Source: Firmicutes bacterium UBA2116 (lineage in GTDB: Bacteria; Bacillota; Clostridia; Tissierellales; Sedimentibacteraceae). From it: a DNA stretch of 64,000 bases. The stretch lies in assembly GCA_002331025.1 (NCBI GenBank), contig DCYG01000007.1:62001-126000 (forward strand), given 5' to 3'. A program made the position numbers and the translations under genes. Below are positions 27,063 to 35,215 of this stretch, in pieces. The notes under the pieces were generated by a model that made no database searches, was not told where the DNA came from, and saw nothing but the letters and a program-made list of their open reading frames with translations. Position 1 is the stretch's first letter; every line of letters starts with the position of its first letter.

Positions 27063-27899
27063 ATGGATTTTTATAAAATGCAGGGGACAGGAAATGATTT
27101 TATAATTATTAATAACATGAAATTAAATATTCCTGTATATAAATTACCTTCAATTGCAAAGAAGCTTTGCAAAAGAAAACTGTCAATCGGTGCTGACGGT
27201 TTCATGGTGGTTGATTATCCTGAGGGAGATGCGGACTTTAAAATGCGTTTTTATAACCGTGACGGCAGTGAAGGTGAAATGTGCGGCAACGGAGCAAGAT
27301 GCATTTCCCGATATGCATATGTAAACAACTTGGCAGGAAAAAAGATGACCTTTGAAACAGGAGCAGGTATTATACATTCTGAAGTTATAGAAGGACGTTT
27401 GGTTAAAGTTTTGCTTAACAAACCAGAAGTGATTAAGCTTGATAATGATATAGAAATAGACGGTATAAAATATGAGTGTTCATATATAGAGTTAGGAAAT
27501 CCGGGACTTCCTCATGCCGTTGTTAAATATAATCTCCAGCATGCGGATGAAAGCAAATTGCGTGAAGCAGGAAAAAAGATAAGATATTATGAAGGCTTTT
27601 CCAAGGGAGCAAATGTTAATTTTTTTGAGGTGACGGATAAAAATTCCGCATTGGTTAAAACCTACGAAAGAGGAGTTGAAGATTTCACTTTAGCGTGCGG
27701 CACAGGCTCTGCATCAACTGCGGTTGCTCTGATGCTCAAAGGTTATTTGACCGGAGACAGGGCAAAAATTGCAGTTGACGGAGGAGAACTGTTTGTTGAA
27801 GTAGAAAGAACGAACAATAATGTTGATAAGCTGTGGCTTATAGGTACAACAAATATAGTTGCAATTGGTGAAGTTAAGGATGAAGATTTAATTATTTGA
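27063..27899 (+). CDS. dapF: Diaminopimelate epimerase
   Basis: A 278-residue cofactor-independent racemase converting LL- to meso-diaminopimelate for lysine and peptidoglycan. The start MDFYKMQGTGNDFIII is diagnostic. The two active-site cysteines lie in EMCGNGARCISRY (first half) and LACGTGSASTAVA (second half). RBS GGGGGAAGTG. It forms an operon with lysA and is followed by a long palindromic repeat. Confidence 0.97.
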   Translation: MDFYKMQGTGNDFIIINNMKLNIPVYKLPSIAKKLCKRKLSIGADGFMVVDYPEGDADFKMRFYNRDGSEGEMCGNGARCISRYAYVNNLAGKKMTFETGAGIIHSEVIEGRLVKVLLNKPEVIKLDNDIEIDGIKYECSYIELGNPGLPHAVVKYNLQHADESKLREAGKKIRYYEGFSKGANVNFFEVTDKNSALVKTYERGVEDFTLACGTGSASTAVALMLKGYLTGDRAKIAVDGGELFVEVERTNNNVDKLWLIGTTNIVAIGEVKDEDLII

Positions 27900-27902
27900 T
27901 GA

Positions 27903-27966
27903 GATTCCCCGCTTTGCTCGGATGACGGATTGTATAACTGTCATTACGAGCAAAGCGGGAAATTTC
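27903..27966. repeat. Palindromic intergenic repeat downstream of dapF
   Basis: CCCGCTTTGCTCG (27908-27920) pairs with CGAGCAAAGCGGG (27947-27959); the stem extends with GAT(G)AC/GTCAT inside and ATTCC-like ends outside. The arms resemble the widespread GTCATTnCGAGC-type bacterial intergenic repeats, from memory. A T-rich tract follows (27966-27974), so it can double as the dapF terminator. Confidence 0.75.
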
Positions 27967-27980
27967 TTTTTTTCGCCTAT

Positions 27981-28919
27981 TTATAATTTTTCATTTTCCA
28001 AAGCTTTGCGTCCAAGATGTTTTTTAAACATTCCAAAATCCAAATTCGAAGTTACTAATCCAATCAATATGATAACAACTCCTATCCACTGCATACCTGA
28101 AAGCTGTTCATCAAGTACAATCCTCGCTGATATGAGCGCTATGACCGGAACCAGCAAGGGAATAGGCGCTACCTTTCCCATGGGATATTCGCCGATAAGC
28201 TTACCCCATACTCCATATCCGAATAATGTTGCTCCTACCGCTAAATATAAAACTGAAAATATTGATATGCCGCTAAAATTAGTTATTACGTAAAATATGT
28301 ACTGAGGTGTATCAAAAACAAAAGCCAATGCCGTAAGCGGTATAACAGGAACCAGTGAAGACCACACGACTAAGCTTAACATATCGAGCTTTTCGCCCTT
28401 TGCTTCCTCCTTGTCAGATGCAATTCGTGCAACTATGTTTGATGCTGACCAGAAAACAGGAGCTAATAAATTTAGTATGATTGCCAATACAGGTATTGCG
28501 TTGATACCGTCTCTGGCATTTGCCGCACCGATAATCAGGAGTCCCGCAGCTGCAATTACAAAACCGATAATTTGCTTAGTCTTAATTTTTTCATTTAAAT
28601 AAAATACTGCCATTACAGGAGATATGAAAGCCTGTATCTGCAAAACTATGGATGCGATACTTGCAGGCATTCCGATTTCCATGGCATAAAACAAGCAGGC
28701 AAATTGTCCCACACCTACAAAGAGTCCGAAGAGCACAATATATTTTAACTCTGTTTTTGGTTTTTTAACAAAAAATACAGCAGGGAAAGCGGTAAATAAA
28801 TATCTTAATGCAATTAACAGCATTGAAGGTACACCCTTAAGACCTAATTTAATTACGGTAAAATTAATACCCCACATGATTACAAGCAATGCTGCAAGCA
28901 AAATATCTTTTTTCTTCAT
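27981..28919 (-). CDS. DMT-superfamily (EamA) transporter
   Basis: A 312-residue protein with ten hydrophobic helices in two EamA repeats. Typical segments are AALLVIMWGINFTVIKLGLKGVPSMLLIALRY at the N-terminus, GVGQFACLFYAMEIGMPASIASIVLQIQAFISPVMAVFYLNEKIKTKQIIGF, and in the second half LIGEYPMGKVAPIPLLVPVIALISARIVLDEQLSGMQWIGVVIILIG. Family members export amino acids or metabolites. It has its own good promoter, but lies 76 bp downstream of the 27-residue peptide and the radical SAM operon, so it could export that pathway's product. Confidence 0.9.
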   Translation of the reverse strand: MKKKDILLAALLVIMWGINFTVIKLGLKGVPSMLLIALRYLFTAFPAVFFVKKPKTELKYIVLFGLFVGVGQFACLFYAMEIGMPASIASIVLQIQAFISPVMAVFYLNEKIKTKQIIGFVIAAAGLLIIGAANARDGINAIPVLAIILNLLAPVFWSASNIVARIASDKEEAKGEKLDMLSLVVWSSLVPVIPLTALAFVFDTPQYIFYVITNFSGISIFSVLYLAVGATLFGYGVWGKLIGEYPMGKVAPIPLLVPVIALISARIVLDEQLSGMQWIGVVIILIGLVTSNLDFGMFKKHLGRKALENEKL

Positions 28920-28953
28920 AATAATAGCCTTTCAGTAAATGAATATAAGAACA

Positions 28954-28981
28954 ATTATATCACTTAAAATTATATTATCAA
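28954..28981 (-). promoter_or_regulatory. Predicted promoter of the DMT transporter
   Basis: On the minus strand: TTGATA (28981-28976), 16-bp spacer, TATAAT (28959-28954), about 35 bp before the transporter ATG. It lies just after the stop codon of the small peptide gene. Confidence 0.6.
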
Positions 28982-28995
28982 TCATTAATATAAAT

Positions 28996-29079
28996 TTAAC
29001 AAGACTGAGATTCCATCATCAATTTTACATACTTACTAACAGCCTTAAGTGACCCCTTCATTATTCTAAATATTTTCAT
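28996..29079 (-). CDS. Candidate 27-residue cationic peptide ending in Cys
   Basis: A short frame starts with ATG at 29079, preceded by AAAAGGTG at 6-bp spacing, and stops with TAA at 28996. The peptide begins MKIFRIMKGS, continues LKAVSKYVKL, and ends MMESQSC. It has six basic residues spaced through an otherwise hydrophobic stretch (amphipathic helix pattern), one Tyr and a terminal Cys. It lies 47 bp after the last of four radical SAM genes, on the same strand. Possible roles are a ribosomal precursor peptide for these enzymes, a small membrane-active or signalling peptide, or a chance frame. I recognise no family. Confidence 0.5.
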   Translation of the reverse strand: MKIFRIMKGSLKAVSKYVKLMMESQSC

Positions 29080-29126
29080 AAATAACACCTTTTATGTCAT
29101 ATCAAGCGTAGAGAAGGATCTCTCTT

Positions 29127-30452
29127 CTAAAATATATTCGGTGTGATTCCGCTTTTTATCTGATATTTGTAAAATAAGTTCACAACACAATAAAACAAAT
29201 ATTTTCCCGGATTTTTCAAAAATTCCTTTCTTAATATGTTCCTTTTGATGATTGATTTATAAGTGAACAGAGATTCGTATAAATCCCAGTAGGCTGATGT
29301 CAATTCCTCAGGTGTCATATTTCTGGGTTTATGAACAGCTTCAGTACCATCAAAGGAATATATATTATCGTTAATTAATCTGCCTTCAGCTACAATATCT
29401 TTAAAAAACTTAGTTCCAGGAATGGGTGTCAGAATATAGAAACGTGGAACAGAGATTTTATTTTCCTCTATAAAGTCTTTTGTCATTCTTATGGATTCCA
29501 AGGTGTCTCCCTCTCCGCCTACCACCATTTCAGTGGAGACATCAATTCCGTGCCTTTGTATGTTCCTTATTAATTCAGGATATTTTGAAGGATTTGCCCA
29601 GCCCTTGTTCATTCCTATTAAACTTTCCCGGGAAATACTCTCAAGCCCAAAGCTAAGTGTGGTACATCCGCTTTCGGACAATTGCTTTAGCAGTTCATCT
29701 TCCTTGCCGATTTTTATATCACATTGGCTCATCCATTCCATGTTAAGCTTTTTTATTTCATTTAACAATTCATGCAGATATTCTCTGTCGGAAAATATAT
29801 TGTCATCCAGCAGCAAAAATTTTTTAAAGCCTAATTCCTTAACCTGCTTTATATCTCGTACCACCTCATCAAGAGGCTTTTTAATGTAATGTCCCTTGTA
29901 CAGACATGCCACAGAGCAAAAACTGCAAACATTGGGGCATCCTCTGCCTGCTTGTACAGGAAGAAAATCTCCGATTTTTTTGTTGACAATTAAATCAAAC
30001 CGTGGCAAAGGTGTTGAAAAAAATCCTTTTTCTAAATTTTTTTCATATATATTTTTAAGTTTCCCTTTTTCATAATCTTCTAATAGTTCTGACCATATCA
30101 ATTCTGCATCGCCGACTACAACCGCATCGCAATATTTTAATGCCTCTTCAGCCATAATGCTTACCATGTAGCCGCCCAATATCACTGTCTTTCCCATTTC
30201 CTTAAATTTCTTTGCTATATCTATGGATCTGATGACACCGTGTCCCATTGAGCTTATGCCTACAATATCGGCGTCAGTATCCCAGGGTATATCCTCTAAT
30301 ATTTCAAGTATAATTTCCGACTCCCAGTCATCTGGCATCATTGCCGCCAATAAAGGCATTGCAAGTCCCACAAAGTACAATCTGCCTTTCTTTATGGGCT
30401 TGTGATTCTGGTCGTAGGGGCTTGGCTGTATAAGCAATATTTTTTTATTCAA
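29127..30452 (-). CDS. B12-binding-type radical SAM protein, divergent member of the cluster
   Basis: A 441-residue protein with an N-terminal Rossmann domain of the cobalamin-binding type (ILLIQPSPYD; DIVGISSMGHGV; VILGGYMVS), but no DxHxxG lower-ligand motif. The radical SAM domain has GRGCPNVCSFC, giving C172, C176 and C179 for the [4Fe-4S] cluster. LSFGLES, IPGTKFF and a C-terminal helical region (PEELTSAYWDLYESLFTYKS) resemble HpnP/HpnJ-like enzymes. Members methylate or rearrange unreactive carbons. The start is TTG after GGGGGAGGAG. It is the last rSAM gene of the operon and is less similar to the three upstream paralogues. Confidence 0.88.
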   Translation of the reverse strand: MNKKILLIQPSPYDQNHKPIKKGRLYFVGLAMPLLAAMMPDDWESEIILEILEDIPWDTDADIVGISSMGHGVIRSIDIAKKFKEMGKTVILGGYMVSIMAEEALKYCDAVVVGDAELIWSELLEDYEKGKLKNIYEKNLEKGFFSTPLPRFDLIVNKKIGDFLPVQAGRGCPNVCSFCSVACLYKGHYIKKPLDEVVRDIKQVKELGFKKFLLLDDNIFSDREYLHELLNEIKKLNMEWMSQCDIKIGKEDELLKQLSESGCTTLSFGLESISRESLIGMNKGWANPSKYPELIRNIQRHGIDVSTEMVVGGEGDTLESIRMTKDFIEENKISVPRFYILTPIPGTKFFKDIVAEGRLINDNIYSFDGTEAVHKPRNMTPEELTSAYWDLYESLFTYKSIIKRNILRKEFLKNPGKYLFYCVVNLFYKYQIKSGITPNIF

Positions 30453-30468
30453 GATTACTCCTCCCCCT

Positions 30469-31818
30469 TTATTCTTCCATCAAACCTGCAAAGAAATTCC
30501 TTGCTGTATCTCTTATATATTGCAAATCAACAAAGTCATAAACTCCATGTTTCTTTCCAAGCAGTGTGAGTTTTACAATTAATTTATAATATTCCATATA
30601 ATATTCTTGTTTTGTCAGATTTGTCGGCTTCAGTACTAAATGTATGAAGTCCCAGTAGTGTATTTTGTCAGTAGTAAGTTTATCTTTGTATTCTTCATAT
30701 AGTTGAGTGCCGGGAATTGGTGTAAATATAGATACTGATGCATATTTTAACTCTGCTTGTTCAATCCAATTATATAACTTTGCAAAATCTTCTTTTGTAT
30801 ATTGCATATCCACAATAAAAAGTGCTAAACAGTCTATATCGTGTTTTTTAAGTATTCTTACGCATTCCTCATTTGCATTTTTTGATGACTGTTTACTATA
30901 TGAATTTAGAGTATTGTCATCAATAGCTTCAAGTCCTGCTATGATTCCTACTACTCCGGCAGAACCTAATTCTTTTATGATTTCTTCGTTCTCCACAACA
31001 AAATCAGCTCTGCTGTATATAACAAAATTCTTTTTAATATTTCTCTCTTTTATTAAAGATATAAACGTATTTACTCTTTGTTTATTTACTAAGAATGTAT
31101 CATCTACTATATGAATATTATCACATTCAATACCTTCTATCTCATCTACAACTAAATTTATATCACGTGCAATATATTTTCCCCCATTAATTTTTCTGCA
31201 AAAGCAGAAGCTGCATTCATAAGGACAACTATAGGCTGTTTTCACTATTGCACAAGGACTATATCCGAGATATCTATACAAATGTTTATTTTCATTAAAG
31301 TGGGACCTGTCAGGTATAGGTAAATCATTGGGATCTGCCAACAATTTTTTGTTTTCAATCCAATCTGTATTTTTTCGATAACATATTCCATCAATGGATT
31401 CTAATTCTTTTATGTCGAAATCCAACCCTAATCTCAGAATGCGTTTAAAAGGTTCAAGCGAGCTTGAATGCATTATATAATCTATGTTATCTGTATAAAA
31501 TCTTTCAAAATTAATTTCAACATGTACTCCTCCAACCATTACTTTTATTGACGGATTATACTCTTTAACTATCCTTGAACAATCAATCATTACTTGTTCC
31601 TGAGTTATGTACCCGGAGACAGCTACTATATCAGGTTGAAAATTTATTAGTATATCTTTTAATTTTCTATTATCGTGAAGAGCATCAAATATCCTGCAAT
31701 CTACATTCTCTTCTTTCGCTATTGTATATAAATATTCCAAATCAAGAGGTTCTAAATCTATTACATTAACATTTGATATTAAATTAAGGGACTTGGGTCT
31801 TACCAATAGTAATTTCAT
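30469..31818 (-). CDS. B12-binding-type radical SAM protein, paralogue 3
   Basis: A 449-residue protein. The N-terminal cobalamin-type domain (KLLLVRPKS; DIVAVSGYIT; VMVGGVHVE) lacks DxHxxG. The radical SAM cluster cysteines are C198, C202 and C205 in AYSCPYECSFCFCR, with an extra Cys at 207. Shared with the two upstream paralogues are P-C-A before the cluster motif, DDTFLVN, and FTPIPGTQLYEEYKDKL. The C-terminal region after about 400 is helical. Function is unknown; radical methylation, C-C bond formation or dehydrogenation are options. It is 9 bp after its upstream neighbour. Confidence 0.88.
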   Translation of the reverse strand: MKLLLVRPKSLNLISNVNVIDLEPLDLEYLYTIAKEENVDCRIFDALHDNRKLKDILINFQPDIVAVSGYITQEQVMIDCSRIVKEYNPSIKVMVGGVHVEINFERFYTDNIDYIMHSSSLEPFKRILRLGLDFDIKELESIDGICYRKNTDWIENKKLLADPNDLPIPDRSHFNENKHLYRYLGYSPCAIVKTAYSCPYECSFCFCRKINGGKYIARDINLVVDEIEGIECDNIHIVDDTFLVNKQRVNTFISLIKERNIKKNFVIYSRADFVVENEEIIKELGSAGVVGIIAGLEAIDDNTLNSYSKQSSKNANEECVRILKKHDIDCLALFIVDMQYTKEDFAKLYNWIEQAELKYASVSIFTPIPGTQLYEEYKDKLTTDKIHYWDFIHLVLKPTNLTKQEYYMEYYKLIVKLTLLGKKHGVYDFVDLQYIRDTARNFFAGLMEE

Positions 31819-31827
31819 TTTTATACC

Positions 31828-33201
31828 CTACCTTCTTGTCAGAAAATTTTTAATATAGACTTTGAACAATGAATTGAATCCGAAAACCATTTTTAGTGTG
31901 TTCTTTATCGGGAATGTTTTTAAAGTATAATTAACTGAGTGCCGGTTTCCATTTACTTTTAATGTCAATTTCAGTACTTCCCAGTAATATGCTTTTAAAC
32001 TCATTTTAGACGGATATATTAACACATCCCCAAAATTCCATTTATCATAATCTTCTTTTTCATATATCAATCTGTCTTTGAATTCATCGTATAATGGAGT
32101 TAATGGGTGAGGCACCAATGGTGAAAATGTTATAAGTTCCGGTTTTAATATGTTTATATATTCTATTAATTTTTTAAAATCTGACTTTTCCCAGTCCGGA
32201 TGAATTATAAACGAACCCCAACAGGCTATATTGCTTTTTCTGAGTAATTCGGTAGCTGTTATATTGTCGTCTACTGTAGCTGCTTTATTGTAAGACTTTA
32301 ATCTGTTGTTATCAAAAGCTTCATACCCTACAATTACTGCAACTATACCATTTTTTCTCAGCCTGTCTAATATATCCGACTTTTCTAATATGCTGTTCAC
32401 GCTGCCATAACACATATATTCTTTTTTGATATTTCTTTCCTCTAATAATTCACAAAACCTGATAAGTCTTTTCTCATTTATTAAAAAGTCATTATCGCAA
32501 ATCATTATGTATGGTTCATCTATACTTTCAATTTGGTCTACTATTTCATCAATGGGGATTTCTCTTACCATTGATCCTTCTAACTTCCATCTTACACAGA
32601 AATTACACCTGTTTCTACAGCCGTAAGCTGTTTGTAATACAGCACAAGGCTTATATCCTATATAGCTGTATTCTTTTCTATACCTTGCAGTAGACTCTCT
32701 ATCGGGAACAATGTATTCATTAAAACAAAATTCCCCATCATTTTTAAACTGCAGGTTTTTGCTGTATACACCATCAATTAATACAGGTTCATTTCCATTT
32801 GCAACATTCTGTATCAGTTCCTTTATATTTTTTCTTGTGGTAGATTTAAACACATAATCGATGCAATCTAAAAAGAAACTATCCGGATAAGTTGCTGCCT
32901 GTACTCCACCAACTAAAACAGTTATTCCTTCGTTAAATTGCTTTGTCATATTAGCTATTTGAACAACATTTTCAACATCAGTACACTGAGATGTAACACC
33001 TACTATGTCCGGCTTAAAATTCTCTAAGTATGTTTCAAGCCTTCCGTTTGTTTCTACCATGAAATCAACTAATAATACTTCTGTATTATTTTCTTTTAAT
33101 ATAGTCGAAACACATTCTATCCCCATAGGTTCGCCAAACAAAAAGTTTTTAACTGTTGTTATATTTTTGTTTACCCATGGTCTTACTAATAAAACCTTCA
33201 T
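31828..33201 (-). CDS. B12-binding-type radical SAM protein, paralogue 2
   Basis: A 457-residue protein. The cobalamin-type N-domain (KVLLVRPWV; DIVGVTSQCT; VLVGGVQAATYPD) is followed by a radical SAM domain with C195, C199 and C202 in AYGCRNRCNFCVRW. The fourth cluster-adjacent Cys seen in its two sisters is replaced by Val/Arg here. CDNDFLIN, YEAFDNNRL and PLYDEFKDRLIYEKED match the sister proteins, showing tandem duplication and divergence. The VGGVH of the sisters is VGGVQ here, which may reflect altered chemistry. It sits between two paralogues with 9- and 16-bp gaps. Confidence 0.88.
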   Translation of the reverse strand: MKVLLVRPWVNKNITTVKNFLFGEPMGIECVSTILKENNTEVLLVDFMVETNGRLETYLENFKPDIVGVTSQCTDVENVVQIANMTKQFNEGITVLVGGVQAATYPDSFFLDCIDYVFKSTTRKNIKELIQNVANGNEPVLIDGVYSKNLQFKNDGEFCFNEYIVPDRESTARYRKEYSYIGYKPCAVLQTAYGCRNRCNFCVRWKLEGSMVREIPIDEIVDQIESIDEPYIMICDNDFLINEKRLIRFCELLEERNIKKEYMCYGSVNSILEKSDILDRLRKNGIVAVIVGYEAFDNNRLKSYNKAATVDDNITATELLRKSNIACWGSFIIHPDWEKSDFKKLIEYINILKPELITFSPLVPHPLTPLYDEFKDRLIYEKEDYDKWNFGDVLIYPSKMSLKAYYWEVLKLTLKVNGNRHSVNYTLKTFPIKNTLKMVFGFNSLFKVYIKNFLTRR

Positions 33202-33217
33202 ATAAACCCCTCATTTT

Positions 33218-34576
33218 TTAATTTCGAAACATTTTTATAAAATATTGCATAGTTATGTTAGAAGCTCCTGCAGATAATTTAAGGTTTTCCTTAATTCCGT
33301 ATTCCCTGATCATTTTAATTAAATTTCGTGGATTCATAGTTATCTTATAATAGAGCTTTATTATGTTCCAATAATATCTGCGTATTGTAATTTTAGATGG
33401 TTGCACTGTTAAGTGTGCCAAGTCCCACTTTTCAGATTCATTTCTTGGAATAATAAGTTTGTCTTTATATTCTTCATAAAGTTCTGTACCTGGTATGGGA
33501 GTAAATGGCTGGAGATTTATAAACTTTATATCTATTTTTCTTATCCATTTATATAATCTGTTAAAATCACTGTCGTCCCAGTCTACACCAAGTATAAGTG
33601 TGCCGTAGCATTCTACATTGTATCTTTTAAGGATATCAATAGCTTTCTCATTTATTTCTACATTGCTTTTCTTATTGTATTTTTTGAGTTCCTCTTCATT
33701 ACTTGATTCAAGTCCTACTATTACTGCTCTTAGACCTATCTTTGAAAATTTATCTATTATGTCTTCATTTTCAGCTATAAAATCCGCCCTTGCATATATC
33801 AGGAACTTTTTATTTAAATTATTTTCTTTTAAAAGCCTGCAGAATTTTAGTATTCTGTTCCTGTCTACTAAAAAATCATCATCGACTATATAAATTTCTC
33901 TTTCTGAAATTGATTTTATTTCTTCAATTATATCTTCTAAATCCCGTGTAAAATACTTTCCGTCTGTTATCTCTCTGCAAAAACAAAACTTACATTGATA
34001 TGGGCATCCATATGAAGTTTTCATCAATGCACAAGGATTATGAAACATATAATAGTACTTATTTCTATATTTTTCTACTAACTTTCTATTTGGATGTGGA
34101 TAGTTGAATGTTGTTTCCTTTATACATAATTGATAACCATCATTCCAAACACCACTTATTTTCCTATTATCGTTATCGTTCAATGAGGTTAATATTTCAG
34201 CAAAGGTTTTAAGTCCATTAGATGCAACGATGTAATCGATGTTATCGTCTTCAAAGTCCTTTGGAACAACTTCCGCATGCACACCTCCTATAACAACCTT
34301 ACAGGATGAATTTACCTGCTTTATTTCTTTTGCATAATTTTTAACAACATTTATATGTGCTATATATGAAGTAATACCAACAATACCTGGATTATGTTTT
34401 TTTATGTGATAAGCCAGAGGTTTCTTTTCTAATATCATATCAATTATAGTTATTTTATGTCCCATAGGCTCTACATAGGCTCCTATGTATTCTAATTCTA
34501 ATGGTTCACAAATCATTACATTTTGAAGGCCTATTGTTTCTTTGTCCGGTTTTGGGCGTATAAGTAATATATCCAT
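33218..34576 (-). CDS. B12-binding-type radical SAM protein, paralogue 1
   Basis: A 452-residue protein, closest in motif to paralogue 3. The N-domain reads DILLIRPKP, then GIVGITSYIA and VVIGGVHAEVVP. The radical SAM motif SYGCPYQCKFCFCR gives C191, C195 and C198 plus an adjacent C200; a TDGKYFTRD segment follows, as NGGKYIARD does in paralogue 3. VDDDFLVDRNR and FTPIPGTELYEEYKDKL are shared features. It follows the methyltransferase gene by 6 bp. All three paralogues lack any RiPP-recognition or SPASM domain visible by eye. Confidence 0.88.
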   Translation of the reverse strand: MDILLIRPKPDKETIGLQNVMICEPLELEYIGAYVEPMGHKITIIDMILEKKPLAYHIKKHNPGIVGITSYIAHINVVKNYAKEIKQVNSSCKVVIGGVHAEVVPKDFEDDNIDYIVASNGLKTFAEILTSLNDNDNRKISGVWNDGYQLCIKETTFNYPHPNRKLVEKYRNKYYYMFHNPCALMKTSYGCPYQCKFCFCREITDGKYFTRDLEDIIEEIKSISEREIYIVDDDFLVDRNRILKFCRLLKENNLNKKFLIYARADFIAENEDIIDKFSKIGLRAVIVGLESSNEEELKKYNKKSNVEINEKAIDILKRYNVECYGTLILGVDWDDSDFNRLYKWIRKIDIKFINLQPFTPIPGTELYEEYKDKLIIPRNESEKWDLAHLTVQPSKITIRRYYWNIIKLYYKITMNPRNLIKMIREYGIKENLKLSAGASNITMQYFIKMFRN

Positions 34577-34582
34577 TACTTT

Positions 34583-35209
34583 TTATTCCTCCTTATTAAG
34601 TAAAAACAAGCATATCGTAGGCATATACCACTTTTCTTTTATCTTATGAATTTTTAGTAATATCAAAATATCTTTTGTTATTTTTCTTATATCTTTAATA
34701 GAAGGATAGATTGCACTTCCGGTGGTGAGCTTAACAAAAAACATTGCTATATGGTCATAAACTGTATTGGCTGATGCTTGTGCTAATAATAAAGTTCCTG
34801 ACGACTTCAGCATTGTGTGAAATTTCTTTAAGGAAGCAATTTTATCTTGATAATAAGGAAAAGAATGAGTGCAAATTATTATATCGAATTTCTCTTCTGC
34901 AAAAAAGTCATCAATACTGCTGACTATATATGTTGTTTCAGAATCTTTGCTTTTAGCTAATTTAATCATTTCTCCTGATAAATCTACCCCTGTATATTTT
35001 ATATTGTAATCTTTGAATTCACTCTTCATATCTGTTATAAGCTGACCGGTTCCACATCCCATATCAAGTATGTTATATGATTTATCTATATTTAAGATGC
35101 TTTTGATTTCTTTAATTATGTCTCTTCTTGTTGGAGTAAGAGAATACTTTTGCACCCATAATCTTTCATACTTATCTGCCCAGAAGTCCCACACTTTAAT
35201 ATTGCTCAT
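34583..35209 (-). CDS. Class I SAM-dependent methyltransferase
   Basis: A 208-residue Rossmann-fold methyltransferase. It begins KVWDFWADKYERLWVQKYSLTPTRRDII, then motif I NILDMGCGTGQLI (SAM-binding Gly-rich loop), acidic GVDLSGEMIKLAKS, and motif IV FDIIICTHSFPYYQD. The small size and N-terminal WDxWAxxYE start are usual for Methyltransf_11-type small-molecule methyltransferases. It is in the middle of the rSAM operon, 6 bp from both neighbours, and likely modifies the same pathway intermediate. Confidence 0.88.
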   Translation of the reverse strand: MSNIKVWDFWADKYERLWVQKYSLTPTRRDIIKEIKSILNIDKSYNILDMGCGTGQLITDMKSEFKDYNIKYTGVDLSGEMIKLAKSKDSETTYIVSSIDDFFAEEKFDIIICTHSFPYYQDKIASLKKFHTMLKSSGTLLLAQASANTVYDHIAMFFVKLTTGSAIYPSIKDIRKITKDILILLKIHKIKEKWYMPTICLFLLNKEE

Positions 35210-35215
35210 CCTTAC

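Noticed and set aside
28900..28990. A second 17-codon frame (starting MIDNIILSD) downstream of the 27-residue peptide
   Set aside because: No RBS and it overlaps the transporter promoter; the sequence looks like random AT-rich DNA.
29101..29126. AGAGAAGGATCTCTCT as a strong terminator of the rSAM operon
   Set aside because: The stem is only about 5 bp and lacks a T-run, so it was not listed as a terminator.
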